Counted from the first letter of the stretch, positions 1-8,925 are shown. The stretch is 20,371 nucleotides of DNA from Candidatus Opimibacter skivensis (GCA_016722045.1 JADKGY010000018.1:1-20371), one strand, 5' to 3'. Numbers and translations are program-made. Notes: generated from the sequence alone by a model not told the origin.

Positions 1-1219
1 TTGTCAGGTGTAAGTGTAGGAATCATTTTTCAGACCTGTCCAGAAGGGTCACAATAAAGCTTCTGTACAAAAAGCATAGTAGGTGGATTTTTTTTTTTTT
101 TCAACGATGACTGAAAAAGACTCAAGGCCTGTAGGGTATGTCACCAATACTATCTTTAATAAGATCATATCCCTCATATTCATCCCAATGAGTATGATCA
201 AATGTATTGAGCACTAATGTACCATTGGTGCTGACATCAAATGTATTCCTGACAAAAATTATTCCGGCTGATTTCATTGTCATGCAACTGGCCTGTATTT
301 TCATCCCATCCATATCCTTAAATATATTTTTCTCCACCTGTATACGGTTTGTTCCTTCCATAAATATACCTGATGTGTTGCCGATAAACTTATTATTAAA
401 AATATAACTATCAGAAATTTCCTTTAATAAACAAACCATACGCAGCATCACCCCAAAGGTGTCCTTAAAATTATTATTGAACATTTTGGCTCCATTTGTA
501 AACATAACAGCCACCCCAGCACCATTATGATGAAAATAATTGGTGATATAGGCATCGTCATTTGAAAACATAAAAAATGAAGACCATACCGGATATTATC
601 GTGCGATATATTCCATGAATCACCGGGTACACAAATTCGAAATAGATACCATCTCTGTGCCCGGATATCGTATTTCCTATGATCTGCAGGCTATCACTTT
701 TCCAGCAATGTATCCCATTTCCTGTTTGTTGTTGCTCTTCAGTTCGGAGGAATGAATCTTATTGATTCCCTGATGATGCAATCCTTACTGTATTGTGCAG
801 ATATATACCAAAGAAATTATCATTGAATTCGTTCCGGTGATATCAACATACTGACTGTCATACACTTTAATACCACAAGGGTCATCCAACGAAGCATGTC
901 GGAAATTTGAATTTTAAACCCGGTGACCGTCGATACGGATCAGCTTTGACAGACAAGACTTCGTATTTATGCTAACAATCAATACCGGCCAATCACGCCC
1001 AATCAAAGAAATTGACTTGGCCACAATAATATTGCCTTCCCGCATAACCCCTCCATGAACCATAACCGTGTCTCCTTTAGTGGGGAATCGATCGCTGCCT
1101 TAATCAAGTAAATGGATATCCATTGCCGACAGGATATGTTTCGGCTTTGTAAGTGTACGAACACAAAAAAAAGGAGAGGGTCAGGCAAACCTGAAGGTTA
1201 TGGCACCTAGATTCCGCAT
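1..1219 (-). CDS. nosD: NosD, periplasmic copper-site maturation protein, frameshifted and cut at the left edge
   Basis: NosD is a periplasmic right-handed beta-helix (CASH-domain) protein that works with the NosFY ABC transporter to mature the CuZ centre of nitrous-oxide reductase. The clearest stretch is 571-122, which reads MFSNDDAYITNYFHHNGAGV and later NTFDHTHWDEYEGYDL and IGDIPYRP, a NosD C-terminal signature. After a T14 run (88-101) the reading continues in another frame as SLFSVIVEK, then FIVTLLDRSEKMIPTLTPD, up to the edge. Upstream, AETYPVGNGYP, IKAAIDS, SGHRDGIYFEFV and DDPCGIKVYDSQYVDITG can be read piecemeal in different frames. The start is best placed at the ATG at 1219, giving a short hydrophobic leader before AETYPVG. 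It is the most broken gene in the window, with many indels in 1.2 kb, so exact residue numbering is impossible. The order nosZ-nosL-nosD supports the call. nosF and nosY would be expected beyond the left edge. Confidence 0.85.
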
Positions 1220-1224
1220 GGATA

Positions 1225-1660
1225 CTATCAACGGAAACTTCCGTCCAGTGGCTTTTTGGCGTTAAGCTTTGTCCGATAGTAATACCCTGGCGCGGTGTCA
1301 ACAACCTATGACATTTCCACCCATCGGACTATGCAGGCAATCACTTTGCAAAAGTACGACGTGGTCCGCATCAATGAAATCAGAAGGGTAGAGAAGTCGC
1401 AATATAATAGTTCAGAAAATGTCCCTTACCATGGACTTCGTGTAGGCCGCCACCAAAAGCGACAACATCAAAAACATATTGCCTTCCTTTGCAGTCACTT
1501 AATTGCGTTGCGTAATGCTCATTGGTAAGGGTCATCTTACATTTATCACAATTATCCGTATTCAATTTTACGGTCCTGGTCCGGCAAACTACATGAAATG
1601 AAAGAAAGAAATACAAGAAGGACGGTTGCAACTGTTGTGTGGTTTTCTTTTAAACAATTT
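1225..1660 (-). CDS. nosL: NosL, copper-binding lipoprotein, frameshifted
   Basis: NosL is an outer- or inner-membrane-anchored lipoprotein that supplies Cu(I) to NosZ. The sequence shows a hydrophobic leader ending in a lipobox (VLLVFLSFISC, near 1620-1590), then in another frame VKLNTDNCDKCKMTLTNEHYATQLSDCKGRQYVFD. This contains the CxxCxM copper-binding motif typical of NosL, followed by a third frame reading SDCLHSPMGGNVIG. At least three indels break it. The C-terminus lies near 1225-1240 and probably abuts or slightly overlaps the nosD start. No clear ATG is seen. The leader would start around 1650-1660, overlapping the end of the preceding membrane-protein gene, so both boundaries are approximate. 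Family identity rests on the CxxCxM block and on its place between nosZ and nosD. Confidence 0.8.
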
Positions 1661-2240
1661 TGTAAATACATTTTTCTCTATCAGAATGACCACCAATACC
1701 AACAGCACAGATGCGATAAATAAAATACCACCGATATCCGGCATTGAATATGCTCCAAAATTCAGTAATTTTTTATACCCAATCAATGGTGGCTGATAGG
1801 ACATGCCCGGCACTTTGATCGCTGCTTTGGAATCAAGGTGATGTCCATAATTGTAATTCCATCTGTAAAAATCAACCATGGCCAGGAGACTAAACAAAAG
1901 AAAGATTGTAAATAACATATACACTAATTTTTTACGCCCAATCAAGTGCCGTCACCAGAATAAAAGGACAAAAAAAACTCAGGATATATCGCAGAATGGA
2001 AAATTCAATAAAATTTTCAGCATGCAGTGTTTGCATTCCGATATAATGATTCAATCCATTGATGATGTCCACATCACCGGCCAGTTTATTCGCATAGATT
2101 AGCAACGCCAATCCTTCAGGATATTGTGGAGCCCATAGTTGAATCTTCCAGATCGGTAAAAATATATTAGCCGCCAAAAAGATAGCAGACAGGATCAGTA
2201 TCGCTCTTGAAAGCCCCTTGATTTTAGTATCCATAATCAC
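1589..2240 (-). CDS. Multi-pass membrane protein of the nos operon, one frameshift
   Basis: This is a roughly 200-residue integral membrane protein between nosZ and nosL. The first part (2240-1932) begins MIMDTKIKGLSRAILILSAI and has an N-terminal membrane segment, then a polar loop PIWKIQLWAPQYPEGLALLIYANKLAGDVDIINGLNHYIGM, then a second hydrophobic segment. A single indel near 1940 (within TALDWA/LIGRKKL) shifts to the second part, with segments KLVYMLFTIFLLFSLLAMVDFYRW and DIGGILFIASVLLVLVVILI. The loop with NHYIGM and the later FYRWNYNYGHHLDS are rich in His, Asn and Tyr and could bind a metal or haem, but no known motif is present. I recall similar proteins in Bacteroidota nos clusters but know no assigned function. 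The last 15 or so residues overlap the nosL leader and may be an artefact of another indel. An alternative start is Met at 2234. Confidence 0.7.
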
Positions 2241-2275
2241 TTCAATTTATTTGCTTCGTAATATCCTTTAAGAAC

Positions 2276-2296
2276 TTAATGTCGATTTGACATTAA
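2276..2296. repeat. 8-bp-arm inverted repeat upstream of the nos membrane-protein gene
   Basis: TTAATGTC (2276-2283) and GACATTAA (2289-2296) form a perfect inverted repeat with a 5-nt spacer, 36 bp before the start of the membrane-protein gene. It could be an operator or a hairpin in the nos transcript. Nothing in the sequence decides between these. Confidence 0.4.
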
Positions 2297-2396
2297 AATC
2301 AAAGTGCATCAAAAACTGACCATTCCCCTGTTTGCCGAGCTGCGGTAGAGATGAGCGTTTTGGGCCGCCGAAGCATAGGGGGTCAGGGGGCAAAGA

Positions 2397-2420
2397 AGGG
2401 GTACAAATATTTGTACCCCT
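2397..2420. repeat. 24-bp perfect palindrome after nosZ
   Basis: The arms AGGGGTACAAAT and ATTTGTACCCCT meet with no spacer, 23 bp past the nosZ stop on the minus strand. In RNA it would form a strong hairpin, but no long U-run follows in the nosZ direction. That fits an mRNA-stabilising or processing hairpin, or a protein-binding site, better than a classical terminator. The intergenic stretch 2241-2442 also holds a G-rich segment (about 2364-2400) with no coding sense. Confidence 0.55.
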
Positions 2421-2442
2421 GTTTACTTAATGGTTAGCTCCA

Positions 2443-4420
2443 CTAATTCACTTCAGTCGTTCCTGAAGCTTGCCCTCCAAGGCTTGATGTCAACTGAACA
2501 TTGCTGTTCGCAGGTGATACCCTGAGATAGCCCTGCATTTCCTGGTGAAGGGCACTGCAGAAGTCAGTGCAATAAAATGGGAATATACCCACTTTGTCCG
2601 GTGTCCATTTCAACGTCGTAGTTTCTCCGGGCATGATCAAGTTCCGCATTGACAGCACCCTTTATAGCAAATCCATGAGGAACATCCCAGTCCTGTTCAA
2701 GATTAGTAACATGGAAATAAACATCATCACCCATCTTAATACCCTCAATATTGTCAGGAGAAAAATGCGAACGCATAGTCGTCATATAGACATGTACTTT
2801 ATTACCTTCCCGCACTACTTTGCTTCCTTCTCGCCATTTGTAAAATAAGGATGTCCATTGTCCGCCATCTTGAAAATCTTCAGCTGATTCTTTGTGATCA
2901 GATCCGCCGGGCAGCCTGAGCATAATGAGGCTCACCTATCGTCGGATAGTCCAGAATCAATTGCATCTTATCTCCGCTGATATCAAAAGCTGTGCACTCT
3001 GTGACAATTCAGGACCTGTAGGCAAGTAACGATCCTTGGTAATCTTATTGTAAGCAACCAGGTATTTACCAAATGGTTTTCTGCTATCGCCGCCCGGAAC
3101 CATAAATGGCCCACTGAATAATACGTCGGTACTCTGTCAAGCACTTTAAGATCTTTAATATTCCACTTCACGACTTCAGAGGATACAAAGAAAGATGTAT
3201 ACGCATTACCATTAGCATCAAATTCTGTATGCAATGGACCAAGTCCTGGTTTTTGTACTTCACCGTACAATGCGGATTCATACTTGACCACATTTATACC
3301 TTCATAAACACCATCAAAATCTTTTTAGCAATGGCCTCCTGCAATTTTGTAAAACTGAATACAGGAATAAGTGCAGCCAGTTTTCCACTTCCTACGATAT
3401 ACTCTCCTGTAGGATCCACATCACATCCGTGAGGTGATTTAGGACATGGGATCATGTAACAGATATCCTTCAGTTCCTTGGTATCTAATACCAAAACTTC
3501 TTTTATCATTTCAATTTACCTGAATGTGTTTTTTCATCCCATAGAGAGTGAGAATACTGAACAGGCACTTTCTTTCCCTTTCCGGCTTTGACATATTCTT
3601 CAGCCTTCTTCCAATTGACCGCCATGATGAAGTCCTTGTCTTTCTGCGAAGCATTGACTTCCAATAAAGTATTGGCTTGTTCCGTGTTATAGCAGGAGAA
3701 GAAAAACCAACCATGTGAAGGGCCTTTTCCGGCATGACTCAGGTCAAAATTGACACCCGGGCAGCGCAATTGAAAAGCGATACTCATATGTCCGGTTTCT
3801 TTATCTACTGCGATAAAGCTGATATGTCCTTTAAAATTCTCCTTATAAGTATTGATAGGTACATCACCATTATCATTATCCGGAGGAACGCTGAACCGGG
3901 TACCTGCTACTACATACTCCGTATTCTCCGTGATGAAAGGTGAAGAGTGATTTCCGGCGCTATTTAGCAATTCGATAATTTCAGCTGTGCGGAATGTAGT
4001 CAGGTCGATGCGTGCTACACGAGGTGTGTTATTGGCATTGCCAAACACCCATCTTCCATCCACCTCGCCATTGGTTTGAGATAGCTCGACATGGTGCAAG
4101 TCATCCCATGGAACAAATCCATGTGATGTATTTAGCATAGGCTTTGTTTCTTCGCTGTATCCCCATCCCTTTTCAGGATCAACACTGAATACGGGAATCA
4201 CGCGCAAAAGCCTTCCGCTGGGTAATCCATAGACAGACATTTGACCGCTAAACCCACCGCTGACGAAATTGTAGAATTCGTCATAATGACCAGGTGCCAC
4301 ATAGGCTTTCGATGCAGCATCACCACTCACCGCGCTGCCAAGATCTTTTGGTTTGCAGGAAGAGATACACAATGTAATCGCAGCTACTGCTATTACAAAA
4401 TTTAATAATCGATTTTTCAT
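2443..4420 (-). CDS. nosZ: Nitrous-oxide reductase NosZ, clade II, frameshifted
   Basis: NosZ reduces N2O to N2 in the periplasm using a CuZ cluster in an N-terminal beta-propeller and a CuA site in a C-terminal cupredoxin domain. Residues 1-22 form a Sec/lipoprotein-type leader ending ITLCISSC, with no twin-arginine motif, as expected for clade II. The CuZ-type motif DDLHH (His109, His110) is followed by GRWVFGNANNTPRVARIDL. Later blocks KSPHGCDVDPTGEYIVGSGKLAALIPVFSFTK and GLGPLHTEFDANGNAYTSFF are present. The CuA ligands are visible: DWDVPHGF, then FYCTDFCSALHQEM (CxxxC, His, Met). The full span gives about 659 codons, normal for the family. At least four or five frame breaks occur (near 3507, 3292-3325, 2940-3110 and 2650), some at A/T runs, while the motifs survive. 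It sits 14 bp downstream of the cytochrome c gene, so it is probably cotranscribed. Confidence 0.95.
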
Positions 4421-4434
4421 GTATAAAAAGTTAG

Positions 4435-4915
4435 TTATTGTACTCCGTCATTCTTTCGCATGAATTCCAGAATTTGCCGGGCTTCTACGTCAGATAGGTT
4501 TTGATTGGGCATACGGACCAGGCAAGAGTTCAAGTTGAGCCTGTACTGCAGGATCTTTTGAAATCATCGGGTCAGGATTAGTAATGAAATTCATGATCCA
4601 TTCTGGTTTCCTCCTTTGTGTGACACCCTTCCATCCAGGGCCTACCAACTTCTCGCTGGTGATCTTATGGCACGATGCACATTTAACCTCACGGACTTTT
4701 AAACCTGCATCAGCCATAGCAGCATCAAGATTGGCAGTCAATGTCAGATTTTCAGGTGTCCACTTCCCGATCCACGGTTTGGGTCATAAGTAGGATTTGT
4801 GGTTGCAGCAGGCTCTGTTGAGGCATATGGATTAGTCCGGATTTTGTATCCGTGGCCTTTCCCCACAAGCCATGATCAATGAAATAAAGCAAAAGAGAAT
4901 GAACAGTTGTTTCAT
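4435..4915 (-). CDS. Mono-haem cytochrome c lipoprotein of the nos operon, frameshifted
   Basis: This is a small c-type cytochrome, likely an electron donor to NosZ. The leader MKQLFILFCFISLIMAC has a lipobox, so it is probably membrane-anchored on the periplasmic side. After an indel-broken linker (NPYASTEPAATTNPTYDPN) the frame 4741-4490 reads LTLTANLDAAMADAGLKVREVKCASCHKITSEKLVGPGWKGV, with the haem-binding CASCH. Another frame shift near 4510 restores the C-terminus LVRMPNQNLSDVEARQILEFMRKNDGVQ, whose Met in RMPNQ is the candidate axial ligand. The stop is at 4435-4437. It is the first gene of the operon, directly under the FNR/CRP-like site. Its role is inferred from position and from class I cytochrome c features; the electron donor of clade II NosZ is generally not well established. 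Confidence 0.85.
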
Positions 4916-4962
4916 TTTGTATGAATTTAGTGTGAAAATATTACAGGCATTATTTTGGGTTC

Positions 4963-4996
4963 ATGATCAAAATCATATGTCAGGGTGATTTTGATC
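4963..4996. promoter_or_regulatory. FNR/CRP-like palindromic operator upstream of the nos operon
   Basis: ATGAT-CAAA-ATCAT (4963-4976) matches the architecture of an FNR/CRP-family box (consensus TTGAT-N4-ATCAA). A second, less symmetric element, GTGAT-TTTG-ATCTG, follows. Together GATCAAAATCA (4965-4975) and TGATTTTGATC (4986-4996) form a perfect 11-bp inverted repeat whose halves are 21 bp apart, about two helical turns. The first box is centred about 55 bp upstream of the cytochrome c start codon. Crp/Fnr-family regulators commonly control denitrification genes, so anaerobic or nitrogen-oxide control of the nos operon is a reasonable inference. No convincing -7 box was found. Confidence 0.5.
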
Positions 4997-5150
4997 TGTT
5001 CATTTTTTGGAAAAAAAATTGTGTTCCCAAAACCTCCTTAAGGTAATGAATTATCCTTTAACTGTCAATAAATCAGGCCTCTCTCTTCTTACCTAGGTTG
5101 CAATGTGTTCAATTTAGCGAGTTGAATCTTCTGTCCAAAACCTTCACCGC

Positions 5151-5444
5151 TTGTCCTTTAATTTTTATCTTAAGTTTTCATTTCAAAACTTAACCCTAAA
5201 ACACCTGAATTGGCTCTATTTTATTATCGTTGGCGCCCTGGCAGGATGGCTTGCAGGACTCGTATGGAAAGGTTCAGGATTTGGCCTTCTGGGTAACATT
5301 ATCACCGGGATCATCGGCAGTATGTTAGGTGGATGGCTTGCGGGCCAATTAGGCGTGATGGGGGGCGGTTTTATTTACCAAATCCTTATCTCAGCCGGAG
5401 GAGCCTTGGTTCTTCTGTTTCTGTTGAAATTGATCAGAGGATAA
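5151..5444 (+). CDS. GlsB/YeaQ/YmgE-family (transglycosylase-associated) membrane protein
   Basis: This is a small three-helix inner-membrane protein. The core LYFIIVGALAGWLAGLVWKGSGFGLLGNIITGIIGSMLGGWLAGQLGV, rich in Gly and Ala, is the family hallmark (GALAGWLAG, NIITGIIG). A last helix ends LLFLLKLIRG. Members are often stress-induced in other bacteria; the biochemical role is unknown and the 'transglycosylase-associated' name is historical. The longest reading starts at TTG 5151 (97 aa), but homologues usually begin right before NWLYF. That corresponds to a CTG at 5205 (about 79 aa), so the true start is uncertain or a base may be misread. It stands alone, divergent from the nos operon, with hairpins after the stop. 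Confidence 0.8.
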   Translation: MSFNFYLKFSFQNLTLKHLNWLYFIIVGALAGWLAGLVWKGSGFGLLGNIITGIIGSMLGGWLAGQLGVMGGGFIYQILISAGGALVLLFLLKLIRG

Positions 5445-5451
5445 ACTATAA

Positions 5452-5504
5452 TTTGTTGGAGAAAACTCCAACAAAGGCAAAGGGCCAATGAAGGAGTTTT
5501 CTCC
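5452..5504 (+). other. Alternative-pairing RNA hairpins after the YeaQ-like gene
   Basis: A strong hairpin pairs TTTGTTGGAG (5452-5461) with CTCCAACAAA (5466-5475) around AAAA. Its core GGAGAAAACTCC (5458-5469) is also the exact reverse complement of GGAGTTTTCTCC (5493-5504), which can fold on itself (GGAG-TTTT-CTCC). A short T-run follows (5513-5517). Two mutually exclusive folds are therefore possible 3' of the gene. It may be a terminator or a 3' UTR element; function is not shown. Confidence 0.45.
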
Positions 5505-5567
5505 TGCATCTATTTTTAGCAAAAATATACGGACCGGTTCAAAAAGTAATCTTTTTAATTAAAAAAG

Positions 5568-5618
5568 AAAAAGGTTGCTGCCATTCATTTTGAAATAAAC
5601 GACAGCAACCTTTTTTTT
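5568..5618. terminator. Bidirectional rho-independent terminator
   Basis: A 13-bp stem pairs AAAAAGGTTGCTG (5568-5580) with CAGCAACCTTTTT (5603-5615), flanked by T8 on the plus strand and a run of A/G on the other side that reads as U-rich on the minus strand. It sits between two convergent genes (the YeaQ-like gene ending at 5444 and the beta-barrel gene ending at 5659), so it can end both transcripts. Confidence 0.85.
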
Positions 5619-5658
5619 ATCCCTTCTACAACTCTCAATGAGCTGGAATAATTAAGTA

Positions 5659-6264
5659 TTAATCAAGCTTTGATAGACCATACGCTACACCTAAACTGAA
5701 TTGGATGCTGCTACCTGTAATCTTATCACCTCCCTGGAAGGATTTATCTCTGATATCAGTCAAGCCCAGAAATGCGCGCAGATCAGTATTCAACCAAACT
5801 CTGCTGGCTAATCTGGCATTAAATCCAAGGCCTCCAGATACAGCAAGTCCGAAAGAATTATAAACACTCTTATCAATCTTGGTATCATTTACTTTTGCAT
5901 TTAACAGAAACTCCGGCGCTATACCCACATAGACTTTAGGCCGGATCTTTTCTCCGAGATCTCCAAAGAAAACATCGAAGTAAAGTGGGATTTGTAAGTA
6001 ACTAATTTTGTAATCATCATTTCCAACTTTATATCCCTGTCCGGAATACAAAACATCCAATGTCAGACCCGCCGTCTCATTGATACTATACGTAGAGGTG
6101 AGCCCTAATGCAAGTCCAGGAAGCGACTTGGAATTGGCAACATGACTTACAGTTGAAAAATTGACTCCAACTCTTGGTCCTATAGAAAGAGCATCCTGAG
6201 CACTCAATTGATGCATTGCAAAAAGGCAAGCCGTAAGCACAAGTATTTTTAATTTACTAAACAT
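5659..6264 (-). CDS. Outer-membrane beta-barrel protein (PorT/OmpW-like fold family)
   Basis: The protein has 201 aa and an intact frame. The Sec leader MFSKLKILVLTACLFAMHQLSA has a likely cleavage before QDALS. The mature part shows alternating amphipathic strands typical of an 8-stranded barrel: LSIGPRVGVNFSTVSH, LPGLALGLTSTYSINETAGLTLDVLYSGQGYKVG, YKISYLQIPLYFDVFF, RPKVYVGIAPEFLLNAKV and a C-terminal IQFSLGVAYGLSKLD. This pattern matches the Bacteroidota 'porin family / outer membrane beta-barrel' group, whose members mostly lack a known function. It lies alone on the minus strand and ends at the shared terminator at 5568-5618. The upstream region 6265-6491 is AT-rich with no clear promoter match. 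Confidence 0.85.
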   Translation of the reverse strand: MFSKLKILVLTACLFAMHQLSAQDALSIGPRVGVNFSTVSHVANSKSLPGLALGLTSTYSINETAGLTLDVLYSGQGYKVGNDDYKISYLQIPLYFDVFFGDLGEKIRPKVYVGIAPEFLLNAKVNDTKIDKSVYNSFGLAVSGGLGFNARLASRVWLNTDLRAFLGLTDIRDKSFQGGDKITGSSIQFSLGVAYGLSKLD

Positions 6265-6461
6265 GGTATATCGTTTTTTATGCGTGATTTAATTACGGTT
6301 GTAACAATGAGGTATGTATAAGGTTGTTCACCGATCCATGTAATTAATGTTTTTTGCAAACTTTCGTCGACAGAAAATATAAATGTGTGAATTATGGAAA
6401 ATTATATTGTAATTATATAAAGATGTTGCACAAAAATAAATTATTAAACAAATTCCAAATT

Positions 6462-6551
6462 TTTTTAGAAGTACGGACAACAAACATACCCTTAAATCTT
6501 TTTAGAAGTACGGACAGGTCGCGACCTGTCCGTACTTCTAAAAAGATTTAA
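6462..6551. repeat. 60-bp perfect palindrome plus an extra direct copy of its arm
   Basis: Positions 6492-6551 are a perfect inverted repeat with two 30-bp arms and no spacer, centred on GGTCGCGACC. Each arm contains TTTTTAGAAGTACGGACA (6499-6516), and the same 18 bases occur once more in direct orientation at 6462-6479, 37 bp upstream. The unit therefore appears three times in 90 bp, two direct and one inverted. It lies between a gene starting leftward (6264) and one starting rightward (6624). Such palindromes resemble REP-type elements mobilised by REP-associated tyrosine transposases; no transposase gene is in this window. No duplicated target site was recognised. Confidence 0.75.
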
Positions 6552-6623
6552 AGACGCTCTATTTGAACCCGACATCCAATAGTCCGACATTCTATCTCCA
6601 CTTTCTCTCCATATCTTTACCCT

Positions 6624-8925
6624 ATGCATTTCAATTTTCGACTCCCTTTCTTCATCTTCCTGTACATTTTCTTTTTCGCTTCATGCAGGAACGAACAAAA
6701 AATGAATCCTGAAGCCGGCCACCCGATGGATCACTCTTCTACTTCGCCCAAAGGCCAGCCTGCAGCTGAGACATTGGCCATGATCGATAGTGTCCAGCAA
6801 GCTCAAAACAAAGTAGATCCGGCAAAAGTGAATATCATCCTCTGTGCACAACGCGCTCAAATGTATAAAGCAAGACTATCCTCTGTAAGTGGCCTCGAAA
6901 AAGCCAACCTGATGGTGATGTACGGATTTGAAGAACTAAAAGCAGGCAATACACAACAGGCCATAGATGCATTTCAGGAGTGCATCACCTTTGTCACACC
7001 TATGCAAATTCCCGGAAAAGAAAAAACCATCCTGGAAGTAAAAAAAATGCTGGCGATTGCAGCATTGCGTTTAGGTGAACAACAAAATTGTATCAACAAT
7101 CACACTTCAGCTTCCTGTGTCATTCCTATTGCGAAAGCCGGACAACATGCATTAAAAGACGGATCCACACAGGCCATGGAACTTTATGAAGAAATATTAA
7201 AATCTGATCCTACTGATCTCACTTCCAAATATCTTTTGAACATTGCCGCTATGACCCTTGGAAAATATCCAAACGGCATACCATCGTCAATGCGACTACC
7301 GGATGGATATTTTAAATCATCTGTTGATTTTCCTATGTTTACGGACATCGCACCAGAACTTGGTCTTGACAAAAGAGGTCTTGCAGGCGGTGTAGCTGTT
7401 GAAGATTTTGATCGCGATGGATTCCTGGACATCATCGCTTCATCATGGGGATTTCATGATCAGATCCGATACCTTCACAACAAGGGTGATGGAAGCTTTG
7501 AAGACATGTCGATACAGGCCGGACTAAAGGGTGTGACAGGTGGTCTCAATATTCGTCATGCTGACTATAATAATGATGGCTTCCCTGATCTTTTGATTTT
7601 ACGTGGTGCCTGGTTGAGAGATCAGGGCCGTATTCCAAATTCACTGCTCCGAAATAATGGCGATGGATCATTTACTGATGTGACTGTCAGCGCAGGAATC
7701 TATTCAAAGCGACCAACGCAAAATGCAGTGTGGGCCGATTTTGATCTTGATGGATGGCTTGATTTATTTATTGGCAATGAATCCATTCCGGAAGCTGGTG
7801 CAGCTTTTAATTTTCCATCCGAACTATATCACAATGAACATGACGGCACATTCAAAGAAGTATCTAATGCTGCAGGTCTTAACATTAATTCATTTGTCAA
7901 AGGAAGTACAGGCGGTGATATCAACAATGATGGTTTGCCTGATTTGTACATTTCAAATCTCAATGGTGCCAATCTGCTTTTCCTCAATACATCTGATAAG
8001 ACCGGAATTCATTTTCAGAATATTTCCTCCACTGCCGGTATAGGTGAACCATACGTTTCTTTTCCGACATGGATGTTTGACTTTGACAATGATGGTTGGC
8101 TAGATATTTTCGTATCGGCATATTCAGATGGCTCCGAAGATCTTCCCGGAAAAGTATTGAGAGCATATGGCAAAAAAGATGATCCGTTTCGTCCGAGACT
8201 TTATCATAATAATCACGACAATACATTTACAGATCTCAGCTCGCAGATGGGTCTTACAGAACCTGTATTCTCGATGGGCAGCAATTATGGGGATTTGAAT
8301 AATGATGGGTTCCTTGATTTTTATCTGGGGACCGGTGAGCCGAATCTAAAATCAATAGTGCCCAATAAAATGTATCTCAACCGTGAAGGCAAATATTTTG
8401 ATGATGTCACCTATGCCGGAGGTTTCGGAAATATTCAGAAAGGACATGCAGTCGGTTTCGGTGATTTCGATCGTGATGGAGATCAGGATATTTATGTGGT
8501 GATGGGCGGAAGTTTTGAAGGTGATGTGTATGAGACACTCTTTTTTGAAAATCCGATACCCCATGACAACAGATGGATAGTCCTTCGCCTTGAAGGCGTA
8601 AATTCAAATCGACCGGCCATCGGAGCCCGTGTTGAGGCAGAGATCTCAGAAAATGGTAAGACCCGGAAAATAGAAGAAATGGTTTCTACCGGCTCAAGCT
8701 TCGGAGGTAATAGCCTTCAATTAGAAATGGGTCTGGGCAAAGCTGAAACCATAACGAATTTAAAAAATCACATGGCCTGTAAAAAATAATAGTGTCCAGG
8801 AATTCAAAAATGTTGGAATCAATAAAGCCTATTCTCTGAAAGAAGGAGGTGCTTTAGAACCTGTCAGTTACGATTATGTGCCTTTTAAAAAAGACGGTGG
8901 GATGCATCATCAACACGAGATGTGA
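6624..8925 (+). CDS. FG-GAP/ASPIC-domain lipoprotein with N-terminal TPR-like region
   Basis: The leader MHFNFRLPFFIFLYIFFFASC has a lipobox, so the product is a lipoprotein. Residues about 45-225 are helical and TPR-like (for example GNTQQAIDAFQECI and ALKDGSTQAMELYEEILKSDPTD). Then come at least seven FG-GAP/VCBS calcium-loop repeats of the form DxDxDGxxD: EDFDRDGFLDI, ADYNNDGFPDL, ADFDLDGWLDL, GDINNDGLPDL, FDFDNDGWLDI, GDLNNDGFLDF and GDFDRDGDQDI. This is a beta-propeller, followed by an ASPIC/UnbV region (RPAIGARVEAEISENGKTRK and GNSLQLEMGLGKA). The frame stops at 8789, but removing one A from the A6 run near 8762-8767 restores ITWPVKN and the tail GINKAYSLKEGGALEPVSYDYVPFKK, ending at 8923-8925 (about 767 aa). 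Its role is unknown; it is likely a surface binding protein. It has a relative at 11133-14435. Confidence 0.85.

Noticed and set aside
30..46. ACCTGTCC near the left edge as another copy of the 6492-6551 palindrome arm
   Set aside because: Only 8 bases match and they lie in the NosD coding sequence (LLDRS), so chance is sufficient.
88..101. T14 run as a terminator of a minus- or plus-strand gene
   Set aside because: No stem precedes it and NosD reads on through it in another frame, so it is more likely an inflated homopolymer inside nosD.
1003..1528. Several small ORFs in 1003-1528 on both strands
   Set aside because: They are fragments or shadows of frameshifted nosL and nosD; the minus-strand pieces were merged into those genes.
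6354..6551. Short plus-strand ORF before the first FG-GAP gene
   Set aside because: Its second half is the 60-bp palindrome and the rest is AT-rich sequence without protein character.
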